A DNA stretch of 10,424 nucleotides. Origin: Bordetella parapertussis (GTDB lineage Bacteria; Pseudomonadota; Gammaproteobacteria; Burkholderiales; Burkholderiaceae_B). The translations under genes and the position numbers were made by a program. Below the pieces are notes generated by a model. That model made no database searches, had not been told where the DNA came from, and saw nothing but the letters and a program-made list of their open reading frames with translations. Shown here piece by piece: positions 7,159 to 10,424 of the stretch. Within the stretch, counting starts at the first letter, position 1; every line of letters starts with the position of its first letter. The stretch is taken from positions 1-10,424 of the forward strand of contig CALQNE010000112.1 of NCBI GenBank assembly GCA_943331855.1, read 5' to 3'.

Positions 7159-7173
7159 CAAACGGCAATCAAC
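7140..7173. terminator. Perfect 11-bp hairpin between convergent genes (candidate bidirectional terminator)
   Basis: GTTGATTGCCG (7140-7150) pairs exactly with CGGCAATCAAC (7163-7173) around a 12-nt loop. The stop codon of MmgE/PrpD copy 2 (7156-7158) is in the loop, so the 5' arm is coding sequence. The hairpin lies 19 nt from the stop of the oppositely oriented nitrile-hydratase alpha gene. No T-run follows on either strand, so it is not a textbook intrinsic terminator. It could still stop or protect transcripts from both sides. Confidence 0.55.
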
Positions 7174-7192
7174 TAGGCACCAATATTGCTGT

Positions 7193-7873
7193 TTAGGGCT
7201 GCAAGGCTATCGAGGTGCCGATCATCGAATCACGTGTGACTAAAGCAGCTAACTGTGCCTCTGTCATATTTTCAGTTCCAGTTGGTCTGTTAGGTAGCAC
7301 CAAAAAGCGAAGATCAGCCGTGCTATCTGACACTCGCACTTCAACGTCATCCGGGATGTTGGTGCCAAATTCAGCAAGTACTTTGCGCGGCTCAACCACG
7401 ACACGCGAGCGATAATCGACTGACTTGTACCAGGCGGGTGGAATGCCGAGCAACATGCGTGGATAGCAGGAGCACAGCGTACAGACCACCACGTTATGCA
7501 CCTTGGGAGTGTTTTCAAGCACGACTAGTTCTAGTGGCGTGATGATATCCAGTTCAAAGTGCTGGTTAATCGTTTTCAGCGGTGCTGCAAGCAACTGCTT
7601 TTTAAAAACCGGGTCTACCCAGGCTTTTGCGACGATCTTCCCGCCGATCGCAGGGGTCAGGCTATCTTGCTTGTCGATTTGAGCATGTAATTCGGCAGCA
7701 GTAATAATGCCTTTTTCATCTAATAGCTCACGAATCGCGGTTTGTAAAAGCACTTCATAGCGATCGTAACCATCATCGTCATCCGGTGCCGGTGGGCTAT
7801 GGGGATGTTTGTGGCCGTGAGCATGATCGTGGTCATGGTCATGGTCGTGATGGTGTCCGTGGTTTGAACTCAT
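7193..7873 (-). CDS. Cobalt-type nitrile hydratase alpha / thiocyanate hydrolase gamma-like metal subunit with His-rich N-terminus
   Basis: A 226-residue catalytic subunit. The metal-binding motif VCTLCSC is at 130-136 (Cys131, Cys134, Cys136); Thr after the first Cys is the cobalt form, Ser the iron form. In the family the second and third Cys are oxidised to sulfinate and sulfenate, and the metal also binds backbone amides of the motif. Flanking family sequence is strong: YPRMLLGIPPAWYKS, DYRSRVVVEPRKVLAEFG, and VRVSDSTADLRFLVLPNRP (179-197). Nitrile hydratase turns nitriles into amides; thiocyanate hydrolase turns thiocyanate into carbonyl sulfide and ammonia. Residues 5-25 contain 12 histidines, followed by an acidic DDDD. 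The start at 7873 has GGAGA 7 nt upstream and overlaps the previous stop as ATGA. It is last in the operon, and no separate activator protein is encoded here. The family is certain; nitrile versus thiocyanate or another substrate is open. Confidence 0.92.
   Translation of the reverse strand: MSSNHGHHHDHDHDHDHAHGHKHPHSPPAPDDDDGYDRYEVLLQTAIRELLDEKGIITAAELHAQIDKQDSLTPAIGGKIVAKAWVDPVFKKQLLAAPLKTINQHFELDIITPLELVVLENTPKVHNVVVCTLCSCYPRMLLGIPPAWYKSVDYRSRVVVEPRKVLAEFGTNIPDDVEVRVSDSTADLRFLVLPNRPTGTENMTEAQLAALVTRDSMIGTSIALQP
7799..7861 (-). repeat. His-rich tract with imperfect hexanucleotide repeat in the metal-subunit gene
   Basis: Encodes residues 5-25 of the alpha-type subunit: 12 His among 21 residues, in a mainly HD/HG/HK/HP alternation. 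The core at 7823-7849 is a tandem run of GACCAT-like hexamers on the minus strand, so slippage would change tail length in frame. Such tails bind divalent metals in HypB, UreE, SlyD and CobW-type proteins; a cobalt or nickel buffering role here is inferred. Confidence 0.85.
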
Positions 7874-8190
7874 GATTTTTCTCCGGCGAGCGGTTCGATC
7901 CAATGATCGTAGATGTCAGCCACAACAGTGTCTTTTGGGCTGCCTGAATAGTTAGGCCAGACATCGGCCTGCTTAAAACGAACGCGATAGAGTACGCGCA
8001 GGGGTAAGCCTGGTTTATGAAACGCTAATAAAGAGGGATCTCGATAACAGCCCATCACATCGGTAATCTCGCCTTTGATGCCGCGCAGATAAAAGGGTGT
8101 GCGGCAATGGGGCTCGGGGGGCTGATTGAGTACGCGTACAGGTGCACCAACCGGGAGGGCCTGGCCTGGGCGTGGAGTAAAAGCGGTCAT
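7870..8190 (-). CDS. Nitrile hydratase beta-chain C-terminal half as a separate subunit (ScnA-like)
   Basis: A 106-residue protein matching the SH3-like C-terminal domain of nitrile hydratase beta. VGAPVRVLNQPPEPHCRTPFY (from residue 14) aligns with the family's VxV...GHTRxPxY segment. It is followed by LRGIKGEITDVMG (35-47), LYRVRFKQADVW (68-78) and IYDHWIEP (93-100). Arg30 of HCRTP is the likely equivalent of the conserved beta arginine that hydrogen-bonds the oxidised active-site cysteines. In ordinary nitrile hydratases this domain is fused to the helical N-terminal domain; here they are separate, as in thiocyanate hydrolase alpha (ScnA) and toyocamycin nitrile hydratase. Start and stop overlap neighbours as ATGA on both sides, and AAGGTGG (8195-8201) precedes the ATG. 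No frameshift could rejoin the two halves without ignoring this good start and ribosome site. Confidence 0.85.
   Translation of the reverse strand: MTAFTPRPGQALPVGAPVRVLNQPPEPHCRTPFYLRGIKGEITDVMGCYRDPSLLAFHKPGLPLRVLYRVRFKQADVWPNYSGSPKDTVVADIYDHWIEPLAGEKS
7881..7884 (-). promoter_or_regulatory. Ribosome binding site of the metal-subunit gene
   Basis: GGAG on the minus strand, 7 nt before the ATG at 7873 and inside the end of the preceding gene. It favours this start over an upstream in-frame start at 7903, which would add ten residues unlike the family. Confidence 0.7.
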
Positions 8191-8510
8191 GCTGCCACCT
8201 TTTTATGTTTGTTGCGCAAAAGTTCTACCCGAGCTTCGATTTCGGCGCGGCTTAGAATTTGCTGTTCGATGATGAGATCGCGCACGGCGCGTATCCATTT
8301 GTCGTAATAGCCAAGATTGCGATAGTCTTCTTCAGTGTTGGATTCGATCGCTCTACGCATCGCATCAACAGTGAACGCTTCAAGCGTTGGGCCAGACAAA
8401 ATTCTTAGAATGGCATCGACACGTTTTTCGTGCAAGGTGCTCGGGTGTTCATCTTGGCAGACTGGCCCCGCGGGTAAGCCGCCGATATCGTTGACTTTAC
8501 GTTCTGTCAT
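8187..8510 (-). CDS. Nitrile hydratase beta-chain N-terminal half as a separate subunit (ScnB-like)
   Basis: A 107-residue helical protein matching the N-terminal domain of nitrile hydratase beta. NDIGGLPAGPV (7-17) corresponds to the family's HDLGGMxGFGPV, HPSTLHEKRVDAI to the WExRVxA helix, DAMRRAIES (49-57) to DEFRxAIE, and DYRNLGYYDKWIRAVRDLI to DYLxxSYYEKWL. Arg52 falls where the second conserved beta arginine near the metal site is expected. Nitrile-hydratase activators (P14K/P15K type) share this fold, so an accessory role is an alternative. However, the order N-half, C-half, alpha is that of scnB-scnA-scnC, which favours a structural subunit. It starts 15 nt after the ATPase stop with only a weak ribosome site, and its stop overlaps the next start as ATGA. 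Confidence 0.83.
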   Translation of the reverse strand: MTERKVNDIGGLPAGPVCQDEHPSTLHEKRVDAILRILSGPTLEAFTVDAMRRAIESNTEEDYRNLGYYDKWIRAVRDLIIEQQILSRAEIEARVELLRNKHKKVAA

Positions 8511-8525
8511 GGTGCGCTCGTTTGG

Positions 8526-9602
8526 TTAATTTCTAAAAAGTTGGAGACGGGATGGATCTAAGCGTAACGCAATTTTCAACCCTTGTTGCACTAAGTTTAA
8601 CCTTTGAATGCTGCTTGCATCAGATTGCGCCTTGATTTGGGTGCCGTCAGATAAGCGGCAATGAACCTCTACCAGTCCGCCTTTATATACGCATTCAAGT
8701 GTGGTTGCTTCAAGGGTGTCGGTTGAAAGCTCGGATATCGGCAAAATTTGTATATGCTCTGGTCGAATAGCGGCAGTGATGCGTTCATTAACATTAAAGG
8801 CACAATCTGCAACTTGAACCGAATAATGGTTGTAGCCAGTCAACGTTGTGCCATCGGCCTCGCGGTTATGCACAAGCATAGAAAGTATATTTGAGCTACC
8901 CAGAAACTCCATGACTCTTAATGTTGAGGGTGTCTCATACAAACTGACGGGCTTACCGATTTCTTCGATTCGCCCATCAAACATGACTGCGACGCGATCG
9001 GCAAGTGATAGTGCTTCTTCTTGGTCATGCGTGACGATAATGGTCGTGATCCCAAGCTTTTTTTGAAGCTGTTTAAGCTCAACTTGCATTTGATCTCGTA
9101 GTTTTCGATCGAGCGCGCCTAACGGTTCATCAAGCAAGAGAATATCTGGTTGAATGACTAGCGCTCGCGCCAGCGCGATACGTTGTCTTTGCCCACCCGA
9201 AAGCTGTGAGGGCATTCTGTCTTTCATCTCCAAGAGTTGCACCATCGTCAACGCTTGCTCAACTTGATGCGCTCTGTCGTCGCCGTCAATTTTTCGCATG
9301 TGCAAACCATACCCTACATTTTCGCTCACGGTCATATGCGGGAAAAGTGCATAGTCCTGAAAAACGAGCCCCACGTTACGTTTATTTGGAGGTAAATTGT
9401 TTGTCGGTTTTCCGGCAATGCTGACACGGCCTTCTTGTGGAACGACGAACCCAGCGATCGTTCTTAAGGTCGTGGTTTTGCCGCAGCCAGAGGGGCCGAG
9501 TAAAGCAACGCACTCACCTTGCGCTACGCTTAAATCGATGTTCTTCAGGACGTGTTGCGCGCCTAGCCAAACATTTACGCCTTCAAGTTCTAGTCCTGGC
9601 AT
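8526..9602 (-). CDS. ABC transporter ATP-binding protein, spermidine/putrescine (PotA) type
   Basis: A 358-residue cytoplasmic ATPase with all nucleotide-binding motifs: Walker A GPSGCGKT (36-43), Q-loop VFQDYALFPHMTVSENVGYG (80-99), signature LSGGQRQRIALARAL (134-148), Walker B ILLLDEPLGALD (154-165) and switch His192 in IIVTHDQEEALSLADR. The remainder (~240-358) is a TOBE_2-type domain typical of polyamine, ferric-iron and related importers. It energises uptake together with the permease encoded just upstream. The ATG at 9602 is chosen because AGAGG lies 7 nt upstream; the in-frame ATG at 9626 has no ribosome site and would overlap the permease gene. Its 3' end is 15 nt from the first nitrile-hydratase-like gene, so importer and enzyme appear to share one operon. 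The substrate cannot be read from the ATPase. Confidence 0.93.
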   Translation of the reverse strand: MPGLELEGVNVWLGAQHVLKNIDLSVAQGECVALLGPSGCGKTTTLRTIAGFVVPQEGRVSIAGKPTNNLPPNKRNVGLVFQDYALFPHMTVSENVGYGLHMRKIDGDDRAHQVEQALTMVQLLEMKDRMPSQLSGGQRQRIALARALVIQPDILLLDEPLGALDRKLRDQMQVELKQLQKKLGITTIIVTHDQEEALSLADRVAVMFDGRIEEIGKPVSLYETPSTLRVMEFLGSSNILSMLVHNREADGTTLTGYNHYSVQVADCAFNVNERITAAIRPEHIQILPISELSTDTLEATTLECVYKGGLVEVHCRLSDGTQIKAQSDASSIQRLNLVQQGLKIALRLDPSRLQLFRN

Positions 9603-9609
9603 GCTTTGG

Positions 9610-9614
9610 CCTCT
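9610..9614 (-). promoter_or_regulatory. Ribosome binding site of the ABC ATPase, overlapping the permease stop codon
   Basis: AGAGG on the minus strand, 7 nt before ATG 9602. The first bases coincide with the TAG stop of the permease (9613-9615), implying translational coupling of the two transporter genes. Confidence 0.65.
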
Positions 9615-10424
9615 AGTGAATTGCATACGAGATAATGCGCCAGCGTTTTTCAGCCAAGAAAATAATCACGCTGACAATCGCAATGTATAAAGACGAAAAG
9701 GCCGCTGGCGTCGGGTCTAAGTTTTGTGTGATGTAATTAAAAAGTTCGATCGGCATGGTTGTGAGACCGCCACGTACCAAGAAAATGCTGATTGGATAGT
9801 TATCAAAGCTAATTAAGAAGGCAAAAATAAACCCACTGATCAGGCCCGGTTTCATTTGTGGCAAAGTGATCGTGATAAAGACTTGTCGGCGGGTTGCACC
9901 AAGTGATCTTGCGGCCTCTTCCAGAGATATATTTGAAAGGGTAAGCGAGGCGACTAACGTCCGAATAGGATAAGCAAGCACTAACACGATATGACCAATT
10001 AAAAGACTGTACCAAGTAAAAGCGGTGCCAATCAGAATAAAAAACTGTACAAGCGCAATTCCGATGGCCACCATCGGTATCGTGATCGGAGATACCAAAA
10101 AGGCGGTGATAGCCGCTTTTGCGGGTAGCTCGGTACGAACGAGCGCTAAGCTGGCGCAGATGCCAAAGAGGGTCGCCACTGTCGCACTCGCGAGGGCGAT
10201 GAGTGCACTGATAAACGTTGCATGCCCGATTCGATGGATCTTTGCAATGTTTCCGTACCAGTCAATTGACAATGCTTTTGGCGGAAATTCGATAAAAAAT
10301 GAGGCGTTAAACGAAACGATTACGGTCAGTAAAACCGGAAAGACCAAGAAAATAATTGTGACCCAGGCAATCGCATGCACAATCGCCTGATACCCCCCAG
10401 CTTGATATTCGCTAGACCGTTGCA
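9613..10424 (-). CDS. ABC transporter permease, PotC/PotI type (5' end outside window)
   Basis: An inner-membrane permease of the polyamine-type binding-protein-dependent family. About six hydrophobic segments are visible, beginning with AWVTIIFLVFPVLLTVIVSF. The cytoplasmic EAA loop that docks on the ATPase is clear: LEEAARSLGATRRQVF followed by TLPQMKPGLISG. The frame stays open to the right edge. A GTG at 10378-10380 could be a start, but the frame continues upstream without ATG or stop to base 10424, so the gene is treated as partial. Family length (about 260-290) suggests little is missing. A second permease and a periplasmic binding protein are expected upstream, outside the window; the binding protein would be the best guide to the substrate. 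Confidence 0.9.
   Translation of the reverse strand, partial: QRSSEYQAGGYQAIVHAIAWVTIIFLVFPVLLTVIVSFNASFFIEFPPKALSIDWYGNIAKIHRIGHATFISALIALASATVATLFGICASLALVRTELPAKAAITAFLVSPITIPMVAIGIALVQFFILIGTAFTWYSLLIGHIVLVLAYPIRTLVASLTLSNISLEEAARSLGATRRQVFITITLPQMKPGLISGFIFAFLISFDNYPISIFLVRGGLTTMPIELFNYITQNLDPTPAAFSSLYIAIVSVIIFLAEKRWRIISYAIH

Noticed and set aside
7799..7873. His-rich segment as evidence of a separate metal chaperone or zinc transporter gene
   Set aside because: It is in frame with, and continues directly into, the nitrile-hydratase alpha fold under a strong ribosome site.
7870..8510. Frameshifted single beta-chain gene
   Set aside because: Each half has its own ATG and the overlap is a clean ATGA with a good ribosome site for the second half; the split form is known in thiocyanate hydrolase.

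Overview
The window looks like a chromosomal catabolic region from a betaproteobacterium, most likely Burkholderiales. The main clue is two orphan periplasmic receptors of the TctC/Bug family, each divergent from an MmgE/PrpD-family gene; such receptors are greatly expanded in that order. Base composition is near 50% GC by eye, so I do not name a genus. No rRNA, tRNA, CRISPR array, insertion sequence or phage gene is visible, and coding density is high.

Left half (1-7158), organic-acid genes. The end of a thiamine-diphosphate enzyme of the acetolactate-synthase superfamily (+) converges on a first Bug receptor (-). That receptor is divergent from an MmgE/PrpD gene with the usual catalytic-type residues (+). 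Next, a second Bug receptor and a beta-propeller lactonase-like gene form a two-gene minus-strand unit. This unit is divergent from a second, very different MmgE/PrpD gene (+) that lacks most of the expected catalytic residues. The arrangement 'Bug receptor < > MmgE/PrpD' therefore occurs twice. The second divergent promoter region carries a TTGTATACAA palindrome and a 10-bp inverted repeat whose arms are 31 bp apart, a likely operator. The receptors presumably capture carboxylates in the periplasm and the cytoplasmic enzymes transform them; the substrates cannot be read from sequence.

Right half (7193-10424), one tightly packed minus-strand operon entering from beyond the right edge. Its order is a PotC/PotI-type ABC permease (partial), a PotA-type ATPase, then three small genes. 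These encode the N-terminal half of a nitrile-hydratase beta chain, its C-terminal half, and a cobalt-type nitrile-hydratase alpha chain (VCTLCSC) with a histidine-rich N-terminal tail. The split beta chain and the gene order match the three-subunit thiocyanate hydrolase layout (scnB-scnA-scnC). The last three genes are joined by two ATGA overlaps. The simplest reading is an importer coupled to a cytoplasmic metalloenzyme that hydrates or hydrolyses the imported nitrile- or thiocyanate-like compound.

The two halves meet tail to tail at a perfect 11-bp hairpin (7140-7173) with the stop codon of the second MmgE/PrpD gene in its loop. The strongest leads are the importer plus split-beta metalloenzyme operon with its His-rich tail, the catalytically divergent MmgE/PrpD protein, and the operator-like repeat.
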